Origin: Candidatus Mediterraneibacter excrementavium
Lineage (GTDB): Bacteria; Bacillota; Clostridia; Lachnospirales; Lachnospiraceae
DNA length: 35,591 bases
Reading direction: 5' to 3'
Assembly: GCA_019120275.1 (NCBI GenBank)
Contig: DWVL01000079.1
Location: forward strand, 1 to 35,591
Shown here: positions 15,550 through 24,182 of the stretch, one piece after another
Layout: every line of letters starts with the position of its first letter
Numbering within the stretch: the stretch's first letter is position 1
The notes under the pieces: generated by a model
Told to the model about the DNA's origin: nothing
The model's input: only the letters and a program-made list of their open reading frames with translations
Databases searched by the model: none
Made by a program: the position numbers and the translations under genes

Positions 15550-16800
15550 ATGGAACAGAAACTTCATACTCCGGAAGGGGTACGTGATATCTACAGCAGA
15601 GAATGCGAAACCAAACTTGCACTTCAGAAGAAACTGAACACCGTGCTTCATCTGTACGGATATCAGGATATACAGACGCCCACGTTTGAATTTTACGATG
15701 TATTCCGCGAAGAGATCGGTTCCACATCTACACAGGAACTGTACAAGTTCTTCGACCGTGACGGCAATATACTGGCGCTTCGGCCGGATATCACTCCTTC
15801 GGTTGCCAGAGCAGCGGCGACATTGTTTGAAGGCGACGATTTCCCCATAAGGCTCTGCTATGCAGGCAATACCTTTATCAATCATTCCAGTTATCAGGGA
15901 CGCCTCAAAGAGAATACACAGCTCGGAGCCGAACTGATCGGCCTGGACTCGATCGAAGCGGATGCAGAGATGATCGCGATGGTCGTAAACGGCCTGCGCG
16001 CAGTCGGACTGAGTGAATTCCAGGTCAGCATCGGTCATGTTGATTTTATCAGCAGCCTGCTAAAAGCGGCCGATCTTAACGAAGCTGAAAGCCTGGAGAT
16101 CCGGTCCCTTATTACAAACCGGAACTATTTCGGCGTTGATGAACTTCTGGACAGCAGGGCGGTAAAAGGAAGCGTGAGAAAAGCATTCCGCACCCTCCCT
16201 GAACTTGTCGGTGGTCCGGAAGTACTGGAGCAGGCGTTAAGTGCAGTCCCTGATCTCAACGCGCAGATGGGAGTGAAACGGCTGCAGCAGATCTACCGTC
16301 TGCTGAAAATGTACGGGGCTGAGGATCACATTTCATTTGATCTGAGTATGAGCGGAAACTACGGATATTATTCCGGCATTATTTTCCGCGCGTATACATA
16401 CGGAACCGGAGATGCGGTCGTACGGGGAGGCCGTTATGACCATCTGCTGGAAAAATTCGGGAAAAACACGCCGTCGATCGGTTTTGCAGTCATTATCGAT
16501 GAACTGATGAGCGCACTTTCCCGTCAGAAGATCCGCACAGAGGCCGCCCACCGGAATCTGATCGTATATACAGAAGCGACGGAAGAGCAGGCGATTGCCA
16601 TGGCACGTTCTTTCCGTGACAAAGGACGCAACATTGAACTCCTCAAAAGGACAGCGGAAGAGGAGCGGAGCAGATATGAAGAGTACGCCCGAAGAAAAGG
16701 CACGACTGTCCTTCTGTTCCTGACTGATAATGGAAAGATCGAAATGAAGAATCTGCGGACCGGCGAGGAACGTCTCGCAGATCTCAACATGACGGATTAA
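15550..16800 (+). CDS. hisZ: ATP phosphoribosyltransferase regulatory subunit
   Basis: 416 residues related to histidyl-tRNA synthetase. HisZ pairs with short HisG to form the active, histidine-sensitive first enzyme of histidine synthesis. The class II aminoacyl-tRNA-synthetase-like core is visible in 'TPEGVRDIYSRE', 'LRPDITPSVARAAAT', 'ENTQLGAELIG' and 'VVRGGRYDHLLEKFG'. Assignment to HisZ rather than HisS comes from its place directly before a short HisG. A C-terminal alpha/beta segment (about 320-416) looks like an anticodon-binding-domain remnant. Starts 3-4 bases after a GAGGAGA site and heads the operon. Confidence 0.92.
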   Translation: MEQKLHTPEGVRDIYSRECETKLALQKKLNTVLHLYGYQDIQTPTFEFYDVFREEIGSTSTQELYKFFDRDGNILALRPDITPSVARAAATLFEGDDFPIRLCYAGNTFINHSSYQGRLKENTQLGAELIGLDSIEADAEMIAMVVNGLRAVGLSEFQVSIGHVDFISSLLKAADLNEAESLEIRSLITNRNYFGVDELLDSRAVKGSVRKAFRTLPELVGGPEVLEQALSAVPDLNAQMGVKRLQQIYRLLKMYGAEDHISFDLSMSGNYGYYSGIIFRAYTYGTGDAVVRGGRYDHLLEKFGKNTPSIGFAVIIDELMSALSRQKIRTEAAHRNLIVYTEATEEQAIAMARSFRDKGRNIELLKRTAEEERSRYEEYARRKGTTVLLFLTDNGKIEMKNLRTGEERLADLNMTD

Positions 16801-16813
16801 AGGAGTATGACTT

Positions 16814-17467
16814 ATGAGATATCTGACATTTGCCCTGACAAAGGGGCGGCTTGCCAGCAGGACGCTTGATATGCTCGAGCGTCTTGGCATAACCTGTGAA
16901 GAAATGAAAGATAAAAATTCCAGGAAACTGATTTTCACGAACGAGGAGCTGAAGCTGAAGTTTTTCCTGGCAAAGGGTCCGGATGTACCCACTTATGTAG
17001 AATACGGAGCAGCCGATATCGGTGTAGTGGGAAAAGATACGATCATCGAGGAAGGCCGTAAAGTCCATGAAGTCCTCGATCTGGGATTTGGCAGCTGCCG
17101 GATGTGTGTCTGCGGATATGAAAGCGCCGCGGAACTCCTTCAGCATCATGAACTGATCCGTGTGGCTACCAAATATCCGAAGATCGCCAAGGACTATTTC
17201 TATAATAAAAAACACCAGACTGTTGAGATCATTAAAATGAACGGTTCCATTGAACTGGCTCCCATTGTCGGATTGTCGGAAGTGATCGTGGATATCGTGG
17301 AGACCGGGTCCACGCTGAAAGAGAACGGACTGGTCGTTCTTGAGGAGGTCTGTCCGCTCTCGGCGCGCATGATCGTCAACCCGGTCAGCATGCGCATGGA
17401 GAACGACCGGATCAAAAAACTGATCACCGATCTGCGGACACTCATACGCAGCGATCAGGAACAGTAA
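16814..17467 (+). CDS. hisG: ATP phosphoribosyltransferase, short form
   Basis: 217 residues, the short-form HisG that lacks the C-terminal regulatory domain and depends on HisZ. It condenses ATP and phosphoribosyl pyrophosphate to phosphoribosyl-ATP. Visible signatures include 'LTFALTKGRLA' at the start, 'GPDVPTYVEYGAADIGVVGKD' and the PRPP-binding 'EVIVDIVETGSTLKENGL'. Starts 14 bases after hisZ with an AAAGGAG site. Confidence 0.96.
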   Translation: MRYLTFALTKGRLASRTLDMLERLGITCEEMKDKNSRKLIFTNEELKLKFFLAKGPDVPTYVEYGAADIGVVGKDTIIEEGRKVHEVLDLGFGSCRMCVCGYESAAELLQHHELIRVATKYPKIAKDYFYNKKHQTVEIIKMNGSIELAPIVGLSEVIVDIVETGSTLKENGLVVLEEVCPLSARMIVNPVSMRMENDRIKKLITDLRTLIRSDQEQ

Positions 17468-17483
17468 ATGCAGGAGGTTAAAT

Positions 17484-18782
17484 ATGCGAATTGAAAAACT
17501 GGATCAGGATACCAGACAGGATCTGCTTGAGAAGCTTCTGAAGCGAAGTCCGAACAGCTACGGGAAGTATGAAGACAATGTGCGGGAGATCCTGGATGCC
17601 GTGAAAGAGCGGCGCGATCAGGCGCTTTTTGAATATACGGAAAAGTTTGACGGCGCGCACATTACATCGGACAATATCCGTGTCACGGAAGAGGAAATAA
17701 AAGAAGCATATGATCAGGTGGATCCGGAACTGGTAGAGATTATACGGAAATCACTTCACAATATACGCACTTATCATGAAAAGCAGCGACAGTACAGCTG
17801 GTTTGACAGCAAGCCGGACGGTACGATCCTTGGGCAGAAAATAACACCGCTTGCCCGTGTCGGCGTATATGTTCCGGGCGGAAAAGCTGCCTATCCATCC
17901 TCTGTGCTAATGAATATCGTACCGGCAAAGGTGGCCGGCGTGGATGAAATCATCATGGCGACTCCGCCAGGAAAAGATGGAAGAGTTACAGCCACTACGT
18001 TGGTCGCTGCCAATGAAGCCGGAGCAGACCGCATTTACAAGGCAGGAGGAGCACAGGCCATTGCAGCGATGGCATACGGCACTGAAAGCATTCCAAAGGT
18101 AGATAAGATCGTCGGACCGGGCAACATTTATGTGGCACTGGCAAAAAAATCCGTATACGGACATGTCAGTATTGATTCTGTTGCCGGGCCAAGCGAGATC
18201 CTTGTCCTGGCAGACGAGACAGCCAATCCGCGCTATGTAGCGGCTGACCTGCTCTCACAGGCGGAACATGACGAACTGGCCAGCGCGATCCTTGTTACAA
18301 CCAGCATGAAGCTGGCACAGGATGTATCCGACTGGACAGACCGCTTTATCGGTGAGCTTTCAAGGGGGGAGATCATTCAGAAATCCCTGGATAATTACGG
18401 CCACATCCTGGTTGCGGATACGCTTGAAGAGGCCATTGACGCAGCAAATGAAATCGCATCCGAACATATGGAGATCGTGACCGCCAATCCCTTTGAGGTT
18501 ATGACAAAGATCCGAAATGCCGGGGCCATTTTTATCGGCGAATATTCCAGCGAGCCGTTGGGAGATTATTTTGCCGGACCAAACCATGTGCTCCCGACCA
18601 ACGGAACGGCAAAATTCTTTTCACCGCTGTCCGTTGACGATTTCATTAAAAAATCCAGCATTATTTCCTATTCCAGGAATGCACTGGAGAAGATCCACAC
18701 AGATATCGAAACATTCGCTGAGGCAGAACATCTGACTGCACATGCGAATTCCATTAAAGTCCGTTTTGACGGCAGGGACTGA
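17484..18782 (+). CDS. hisD: histidinol dehydrogenase
   Basis: 432 residues, standard length. HisD catalyses the last two oxidations, L-histidinol to L-histidine, with NAD and a zinc ion. Family landmarks are 'LARVGVYVPGGKAAYPSSVLMN', 'KAGGAQAIAAMAYGTESIP', 'DSVAGPSEILVLADE', 'LLSQAEHDELASA' with metal-binding Gln/His, and 'FAGPNHVLPT' with a catalytic His. Begins 17 bases after hisG with AGGAGG. Confidence 0.97.
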   Translation: MRIEKLDQDTRQDLLEKLLKRSPNSYGKYEDNVREILDAVKERRDQALFEYTEKFDGAHITSDNIRVTEEEIKEAYDQVDPELVEIIRKSLHNIRTYHEKQRQYSWFDSKPDGTILGQKITPLARVGVYVPGGKAAYPSSVLMNIVPAKVAGVDEIIMATPPGKDGRVTATTLVAANEAGADRIYKAGGAQAIAAMAYGTESIPKVDKIVGPGNIYVALAKKSVYGHVSIDSVAGPSEILVLADETANPRYVAADLLSQAEHDELASAILVTTSMKLAQDVSDWTDRFIGELSRGEIIQKSLDNYGHILVADTLEEAIDAANEIASEHMEIVTANPFEVMTKIRNAGAIFIGEYSSEPLGDYFAGPNHVLPTNGTAKFFSPLSVDDFIKKSSIISYSRNALEKIHTDIETFAEAEHLTAHANSIKVRFDGRD

Positions 18783-18793
18783 AGGAGAACAAT

Positions 18794-19384
18794 ATGGAAA
18801 AACGAACTGCATCCTGTACAAGGAAAACAAAAGAGACAGATATATCACTGGATTTTACACTCGATGGATCCGGGCAGACCGAGATTGATACCGGCATACC
18901 GTTCTTCGATCATATGCTTGACGGATTTGCCCGACACGGACTTTTTGATCTGAAGCTTAAAGTCAGTGGAGATCTGGATGTAGACAGCCATCACACGGTC
19001 GAAGATGTCGGCATCGTACTTGGTCAGGCTGTCCGCGAGGCGCTGGGTTCCAAGTCCGGGATCCGCAGATACGGTTATTTTATCCTTCCTATGGATGAGA
19101 CGCTGGCGCTGTCCACCATTGATCTTTCCGGACGGCCGTACCTGAAATACAATGCAGAATTTACGGTGCCGAAACTCGGGACTCTGGATACGGAAATGAT
19201 CCGTGAATTTTTCTATGCCGTTTCCTACAGTTCCGGGATGAACCTGCACCTGAAGATCATGGAGCCGGGCAATAACCATCACATGGCCGAAGCGCTTTTT
19301 AAAGCGTTCGGAAAGGCCCTGGACATGGCTTCATCAGAGGAACCGCGCATCAGAGATGTATGGTCGACCAAAGGCACTCTGTAA
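18794..19384 (+). CDS. hisB: imidazoleglycerol-phosphate dehydratase
   Basis: 196 residues, the monofunctional IGPD form without the histidinol-phosphatase domain found in enterobacteria. It dehydrates imidazoleglycerol phosphate to imidazoleacetol phosphate using two Mn ions. Metal-binding motifs are intact: 'DHMLDGFARHGLFDL' (39-53), 'DSHHTVEDVGIVLG' (64-77) and 'NNHHMAEALFKAFG' later. It starts 11 bases after hisD. Histidinol-phosphatase must therefore be encoded elsewhere. Confidence 0.97.
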   Translation: MEKRTASCTRKTKETDISLDFTLDGSGQTEIDTGIPFFDHMLDGFARHGLFDLKLKVSGDLDVDSHHTVEDVGIVLGQAVREALGSKSGIRRYGYFILPMDETLALSTIDLSGRPYLKYNAEFTVPKLGTLDTEMIREFFYAVSYSSGMNLHLKIMEPGNNHHMAEALFKAFGKALDMASSEEPRIRDVWSTKGTL

Positions 19385-19437
19385 TATATGATATAAATGT
19401 AATACGGAACTTAAACGAAAAGGAGATCTGACATACC

Positions 19438-20721
19438 ATGAGTTATAAAAGACTGACCCCATGCATCTTTATCGATCACGGGAAGGCCGCAAAATGGTTT
19501 GACGACAGTACAGTGCTTTCAGATGACGTCGTGGCGCTGGCAAAACAATACTGTGACCGCGGCGCTGACGAGCTGATCGTCTTTGACCTTTCCACATCCG
19601 ATGAAGAACATGACGAGGCAATCGACCTGATCAAAAAAATAAACCGGGTGATCAGTATTCCAATGATCGCCGGCGGCAATATACGGCGTGCGGAGGATGT
19701 AAAGAAGATCCTCTATGCCGGCGCCAAACGTGCGATCCTCAACTTTTCCAAACCGCTGTCCATTGATCTGATACAGGAGGTATCCACAAGATTCGGAAAA
19801 GAAAGGATCGCGGTATCACTGAATGATTTTGACACACTCTTCAAACAGCAGCACCTGATCGAAGAGTACAGTACGGAAATTGTATTTATGCACCGGCTTG
19901 ATCTGAATTCAGTCATGAATATTACAGAGCTTCCATGCGTGGTCCTTACAGACACCATGGAGCAGAGCGAGATCCTCCGCATCCTGAAATGTGACAGTAT
20001 TAAAGGGGTGTCCGGTTTATTTATAAGCGATCTCAATATGGACTTTAATGAATTCAAAGATATCTGTATGGATGCCGGGATCCAGATGACTTCCTTTGAA
20101 AGCATCCTCGATTTTTCAGAATTCAAGCTGAATTCCAACGGACTTATCCCGGTTGTCGTACAGGATTATAAGACAAACGAAGTCCTGATGATGGCCTATA
20201 TGAACGAGGAAGCGTTTGACAATACAGTGAAAACCGGGCGCATGACATATTTCAGCAGAAGCCGGCAGTGCCAGTGGGTAAAAGGAGAAACATCCGGTCA
20301 TTATCAGTATGTTAAATCTCTTTCCATTGACTGTGATAAAGATACGATCCTGGCAAAGGTCGAACAGATCGGCGCAGCCTGTCATACCGGCAACCGTTCC
20401 TGTTTCTATACAACGATCGTCGGGGCGGACTACGATGCCAAAAATCCTCTGCAGGTATTTGAGTCTGTCTATAATACGATCCTCGACCGGCGGGAAAATC
20501 CGAAAGAAGGCTCATATACAAATTATCTCTTTGAGAAGGGAATCGATAAGATCCTCAAAAAAGTGGGAGAGGAGGCGACGGAAATCGTCATCGCCGCCAA
20601 GAATCCGAATCCTGAGGAAATCAAATACGAGATCTCCGATTTCCTGTATCATGCCATGGTGCTTATGGTAGAGCGCGGCGTTACCTGGGAAGATATTATC
20701 AATGAACTGGCGGACAGATAA
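19438..20721 (+). CDS. hisIE: three-domain HisIE: HisF-like degenerate barrel + PRA-CH + PRA-PH
   Basis: 427 residues. Residues about 235-330 are phosphoribosyl-AMP cyclohydrolase (HisI), with 'MAYMNEEAF', '[15 protein letters not shown]' and metal ligands Asp298, Cys299, Asp300, Asp302, Cys315 and Cys322. Residues 340-427 are phosphoribosyl-ATP pyrophosphatase (HisE), with 'KVGEEATE' and 'EISDFLYH'. Together they carry out steps two and three of histidine synthesis. Residues 1-220 look like HisF: '[12 protein letters not shown]', '[11 protein letters not shown]', '[12 protein letters not shown]' and '[10 protein letters not shown]' align with it. However, the first catalytic Asp is Phe11, the second aligns with Asn129, and the second-half phosphate loop is missing, so this part is probably not a cyclase. 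Last gene of the operon; AAAAGGAGA supports the start. Confidence 0.93.
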   Translation: MSYKRLTPCIFIDHGKAAKWFDDSTVLSDDVVALAKQYCDRGADELIVFDLSTSDEEHDEAIDLIKKINRVISIPMIAGGNIRRAEDVKKILYAGAKRAILNFSKPLSIDLIQEVSTRFGKERIAVSLNDFDTLFKQQHLIEEYSTEIVFMHRLDLNSVMNITELPCVVLTDTMEQSEILRILKCDSIKGVSGLFISDLNMDFNEFKDICMDAGIQMTSFESILDFSEFKLNSNGLIPVVVQDYKTNEVLMMAYMNEEAFDNTVKTGRMTYFSRSRQCQWVKGETSGHYQYVKSLSIDCDKDTILAKVEQIGAACHTGNRSCFYTTIVGADYDAKNPLQVFESVYNTILDRRENPKEGSYTNYLFEKGIDKILKKVGEEATEIVIAAKNPNPEEIKYEISDFLYHAMVLMVERGVTWEDIINELADR

Positions 20722-20745
20722 TGAAAATATGTTCTGAAAGATAAC

Positions 20746-20789
20746 AAAAGGACATAGGCTGTTTTAAGAACAGCTTATGTCCTTTTTTC
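20746..20789. terminator. terminator of the histidine operon, probably bidirectional
   Basis: A long stem (20746-20763 with 20769-20786, one G-T pair, loop TTAAG) is followed by a run of T on the plus strand. On the minus strand the hairpin is followed by CTTTTG, so it could also stop transcripts from the M20 gene. Confidence 0.9.
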
Positions 20790-20814
20790 TGACAGGAACG
20801 GATCAGGTGTAATT

Positions 20815-21111
20815 ATGAATGAACAGGAAATACGCAGAAAGGAACTACTGCGGCAGACAAGAAAACTCTATGATGAAAGGCAGGAGATACCGGCTGTCCA
20901 CCCGCGCTACAGTGGAGCATACAACAGTCTGTACGGAAGAAGAGAAGATGAGCAGACAACCGGAGGAAGCTTCCGTCTCAGAGCTTTGATCGCTGTCCTC
21001 TGTGCTGCCTGCTACATATATATAGATGAGAATCAGATCAATATCGCTGATATCAACAGTATATCGATCACAGAAGAAATCGAAAGAGAGCTGATCAGTC
21101 CGGAATGGTAG
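20815..21111 (+). CDS. small single-pass membrane protein, unknown function
   Basis: 98 residues, not recognised. The first 50 residues are hydrophilic and basic, with many Arg and Glu; a hydrophobic segment (about 57-70, 'LIAVLCAACYIYI') follows, then an acidic C-terminal part of about 28 residues. Positive residues before the membrane segment suggest the N-terminus stays in the cytoplasm. A weak AGGTG precedes the ATG. No promoter is clear between it and the his terminator. Its 3' end overlaps the end of the convergent M20 gene by 17 bases. The coding call rests on frame length and membrane-protein composition only. Confidence 0.6.
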   Translation: MNEQEIRRKELLRQTRKLYDERQEIPAVHPRYSGAYNSLYGRREDEQTTGGSFRLRALIAVLCAACYIYIDENQINIADINSISITEEIERELISPEW

Positions 21112-22537
21112 GAACCGCATCAGCCGGGATCGGGCAGACATATCCTGAAGCAGTGTTCTTTTCAAATTCAGCGCGCGCCTCTTTCAGGATTTCCGGTTCC
21201 ATGAACAGTTCGGAAACAGATGCTGCGATGACCTTGGCTGCGCAGACGGCTGCCTTTCTGCCGATCGAAGAACCTGCGCTGGAAACATTCTGCCAGCTGT
21301 GCCCGGGGCATCCGTTCGGCCATGATGCCACATGGATCTGTGCCGTAGGAGTGAGCCAGCTTACATCTCCTACATCCGTGGAGCCAGCAATGAAGGCAGG
21401 GCCCTGATACAGCGGACAGAGAAAGCTGTTCATTGCATGACCGGCCTGTTTTTGCATCTCGGCGACACGCTCGCGAATAGCCGGGTCATTTTCAGCTCCC
21501 GCACCAGGGATATGGGAATTTCCTTCATAGGTTGTGGAAAGCCGATCGGCATAATCCAGTTCTTCCGCCGTATATTCCGGCACACCGATTTCTTTAAAAT
21601 TCCGGTAAAGCACTTTTTCAAGTGTATGGCAGCTCACCGTATCGGCTGTCCCGTCAATGAATTTACGTTCCAGAACCGTATCTGTCATCATTGCAGCTCC
21701 GTCCGCGATCCGGTCTACCCTGGCCTGGAGCTCCACAGCTTCCGCAACATGATTCGAGCGCACCATGTAAAGCACGCTTGCCTTTGGCTGTACTACATTC
21801 GGACTTACTCCGCCGGCGTCCGTAATGGCGTAGTGTATCCGTGCACGGTCACTCATATGTTCACGAAGGAACTGAACACCGATATTCATTAATTCAACAG
21901 CGTCCAGAGCGCTTCTTCCCATTTCCGGTTCTTCGGCCGCATGCGAAGCAATGCCGGTAAATTTATACTGGGTCTGAATGCATGAATTAGACGAGCCGGT
22001 ACGGACTTCGTTTACATCCTCCGGATGCCATGAAAACGCAGCGTCCAGAGAATTCCAGATGCCGTCTCTTGCCATGAACGCTTTCGCGGCGCCGCCTTCC
22101 TCCCCGGGACATCCATAGAGGATAACCGTACCCGGAAGCCCGGTTTTATCCAGAAATGCTTTTACTCCCAGTGCCGCACCGAAGGAACCGGCGCCGAGAA
22201 GGTTATGTCCGCAGCCATGTCCGCAGCCTCCGGATACGATTTCTTTCTGTTCCAGGGCTCCTGCCTCCTGCGAAAGTCCCGAAAGGGCGTCATACTCTGC
22301 AAGGATTCCGATCCTGGGGCTGCCGTTTCCAAAGCTTGCTGAGAAAGCGGTCCGGATCCCGCATATTCCCTTTTCGACGAGAAATCCTTCCTGTTCAAGG
22401 ATACGGCAGTAGTAGTCTGCAGCCTGATCCTCCTGCAGCGAAAGCTCCGGATGGCTCCAGATCTGATCCGCAGCCTGACAGATCAGATCCTTTTTTGCTT
22501 CAACCGCGTCAACTGCGGTCTGTTTTTCATATGTCAT
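21095..22537 (-). CDS. M20 family amidohydrolase, AbgB-like
   Basis: 480 residues of the M20 metallopeptidase family, closest by eye to AbgB, a subunit of p-aminobenzoyl-glutamate hydrolase. Zinc-site elements are 'GGCGHGCGHNLLGAG' and 'PGEEGGAAKAF', and a dimerisation domain occupies the middle ('GIASHAAEEPEMGRSALDAVELMN'). Related enzymes hydrolyse N-acyl amino acids or small peptides; the substrate here is unknown, and no AbgA partner is nearby. The start at 22537 is chosen because AGGAGG lies 8 bases upstream; an in-frame start at 22558 would precede that site. It follows the ABC transporter on the same strand after a terminator. Confidence 0.87.
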   Translation of the reverse strand: MTYEKQTAVDAVEAKKDLICQAADQIWSHPELSLQEDQAADYYCRILEQEGFLVEKGICGIRTAFSASFGNGSPRIGILAEYDALSGLSQEAGALEQKEIVSGGCGHGCGHNLLGAGSFGAALGVKAFLDKTGLPGTVILYGCPGEEGGAAKAFMARDGIWNSLDAAFSWHPEDVNEVRTGSSNSCIQTQYKFTGIASHAAEEPEMGRSALDAVELMNIGVQFLREHMSDRARIHYAITDAGGVSPNVVQPKASVLYMVRSNHVAEAVELQARVDRIADGAAMMTDTVLERKFIDGTADTVSCHTLEKVLYRNFKEIGVPEYTAEELDYADRLSTTYEGNSHIPGAGAENDPAIRERVAEMQKQAGHAMNSFLCPLYQGPAFIAGSTDVGDVSWLTPTAQIHVASWPNGCPGHSWQNVSSAGSSIGRKAAVCAAKVIAASVSELFMEPEILKEARAEFEKNTASGYVCPIPADAVPTIPD

Positions 22538-22571
22538 TTCCTGATCCTCCTGTATCATTCTGTATCATCTT

Positions 22572-22610
22572 TTACAAAAGAAGATCCCGAAAGAATGCTC
22601 TTTCGGGATC
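22572..22610 (-). terminator. terminator of the amino-acid ABC operon
   Basis: A perfect 12-bp stem (22599-22610 with 22583-22594, 4-base loop) lies right after the ATPase stop. On the minus strand it is followed by TTCTTTTGT. Confidence 0.85.
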
Positions 22611-22615
22611 CGGGG

Positions 22616-23374
22616 TTATAACACTTTTGAAAGGAAATCCTGAAGTCTGGGATGCTGGGGATGATCGAAGAGTTCCTTCGGGTCCCCCTGTTCCAGCAGC
22701 CTGCCGTCTGCCATGAAAAGCAAACGGTTGCCGACTTCTCTTGCAAATCCCATTTCATGAGTCACAACAACCATCGTCATTCCCTCTTCGGCAAGCTCAC
22801 GCATAACATCAAGCACTTCACCGACCATTTCCGGATCGAGAGCGGAAGTCGGCTCGTCAAAGAGCATCACTTCCGGTTCCATTGCCAGAGCTCTAACGAT
22901 CGCGACACGCTGTTTCTGTCCGCCGGAAAGCTGGATCGGGTAGGAGTCGGCCCTGTCTTCCAGACCGACACGCTTCAGAAGCTCCATGGCTTTTCTTTCG
23001 GCTTCCTCTTTGGAGATCCCCTTGACTTTCATGGGAGCAAGCGTCATATTTTCGAGGATGGTCTTGTGCGGAAAAAGATTAAAGTGCTGGAAAACCATTC
23101 CCATTTTCTGACGAAGCTCATCGATGTTCAGTTTGACCGTTTTTCCGTCCGCATCCTTATATTTTTTCCGGGTAATATCTGTCCCCTGAAAAACAATGGA
23201 TCCTCCTGTAGGTTCTTCCAGAAGATTCAGGCTGCGGAGAAATGTTGATTTTCCGGAACCTGACGGTCCTATTACAGCGATCACGTCCCCTTTGTTGATA
23301 TCCACGGTAACTCCGTCAAGAGCTTTGATCGCGCCGCCCTTATAGTACTTTTTCAGATCAGTGACCCTGATCAT
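22616..23374 (-). CDS. polar amino acid ABC transporter, ATP-binding protein
   Basis: 252 residues, GlnQ/ArtP-type. Walker A is 'GPSGSGKST', the Q-loop is in '[14 protein letters not shown]', the signature is '[11 protein letters not shown]', Walker B is '[13 protein letters not shown]' and the switch His is in 'VVTHEM'. It powers uptake through the permease encoded just upstream. Start chosen at ATG 23374, one base past the permease stop and 6 bases after AGGAG; a GTG at 23392 would add six residues and overlap. Substrate specificity among polar amino acids cannot be read from the sequence. Confidence 0.96.
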   Translation of the reverse strand: MIRVTDLKKYYKGGAIKALDGVTVDINKGDVIAVIGPSGSGKSTFLRSLNLLEEPTGGSIVFQGTDITRKKYKDADGKTVKLNIDELRQKMGMVFQHFNLFPHKTILENMTLAPMKVKGISKEEAERKAMELLKRVGLEDRADSYPIQLSGGQKQRVAIVRALAMEPEVMLFDEPTSALDPEMVGEVLDVMRELAEEGMTMVVVTHEMGFAREVGNRLLFMADGRLLEQGDPKELFDHPQHPRLQDFLSKVL

Positions 23375-23375
23375 T

Positions 23376-24152
23376 CTATCTCCTGTCTCCACGGCTCATC
23401 CTCCTTTCTATATAGGCGATAATCTTGGAGGTGGGGAAGCAGAGACAGAAATAAATTGCTGTCGCCACCAGCAGCGGTTCAACAATGACATAGGCTGAAC
23501 CTTTTACTACATTGACTGCTGACATGATATCCTGAACACCGATCGTATAGGTTACCGCTGACTCCTTTATGATCACGACAAATTCGTTTGCGATCGCAGG
23601 AAGAATATTTTTGATCGCCTGGGGAAGGATAATGTATCGCATATTCTGCCCCTGTGAGAGTCCGAGAGACCGGGCAGCCTCCGTCTGGCCGGAATCAATG
23701 GACTGGATGCCGGAGCGGATGATCTCACACAGATAAGCGCCGGAATTCATCCCGAGGGCAACTACACCCGGGAAGAACCTTTCAAACCGGATAAATCCAA
23801 ACAGCTGAAAGCTGGGCAGGTCTATGATGCCGAACACACCGTAATAAATGATGAAAATCTGCACCAGCACAGGAGTGGACCGAATAATCTCAACATATGC
23901 GGTCGCAATGAAGGCCAGCGGATTAAAACGGCTGAGCACGGCAAGCGTTCCCTGTTCTCTCTGATGTCCGTCCGCATCGATCCCGAGGAATCGGAGCGGA
24001 CGGAGATTTGACATACGCATCAGCGCAAGGATAAGCGCAAGACAGAAGCCGATCACAACGGTAAACAGTGCCAGAAAGATCGTTACAAGAGTACCCTGCC
24101 AGAACATTTCGGCATACGGTGTGATCAGTGAAAAATTTTTAAGCTGTATCAT
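23376..24152 (-). CDS. polar amino acid ABC transporter, permease protein
   Basis: 258 residues of the HisM/GlnP permease family with about five membrane segments. The cytoplasmic coupling loop (EAA motif) is '[22 protein letters not shown]'. The protein is longer than the common 215-230 residues because of a hydrophilic insertion at about 57-77 between the first membrane segments. A single permease gene implies a homodimeric channel. AAGGAG precedes the ATG; the stop is 1 base from the ATPase start. Confidence 0.95.
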   Translation of the reverse strand: MIQLKNFSLITPYAEMFWQGTLVTIFLALFTVVIGFCLALILALMRMSNLRPLRFLGIDADGHQREQGTLAVLSRFNPLAFIATAYVEIIRSTPVLVQIFIIYYGVFGIIDLPSFQLFGFIRFERFFPGVVALGMNSGAYLCEIIRSGIQSIDSGQTEAARSLGLSQGQNMRYIILPQAIKNILPAIANEFVVIIKESAVTYTIGVQDIMSAVNVVKGSAYVIVEPLLVATAIYFCLCFPTSKIIAYIERRMSRGDRR

Positions 24153-24182
24153 GGGAATCTCCTTTCAGGGATCAGCAGGATA

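Noticed and set aside
20785-20814. Promoter CTGACA/TAATTA before the small membrane protein
   Set aside because: The -10 box would abut the start codon and overlap the terminator T tract, implying a leaderless mRNA; the match is poor.
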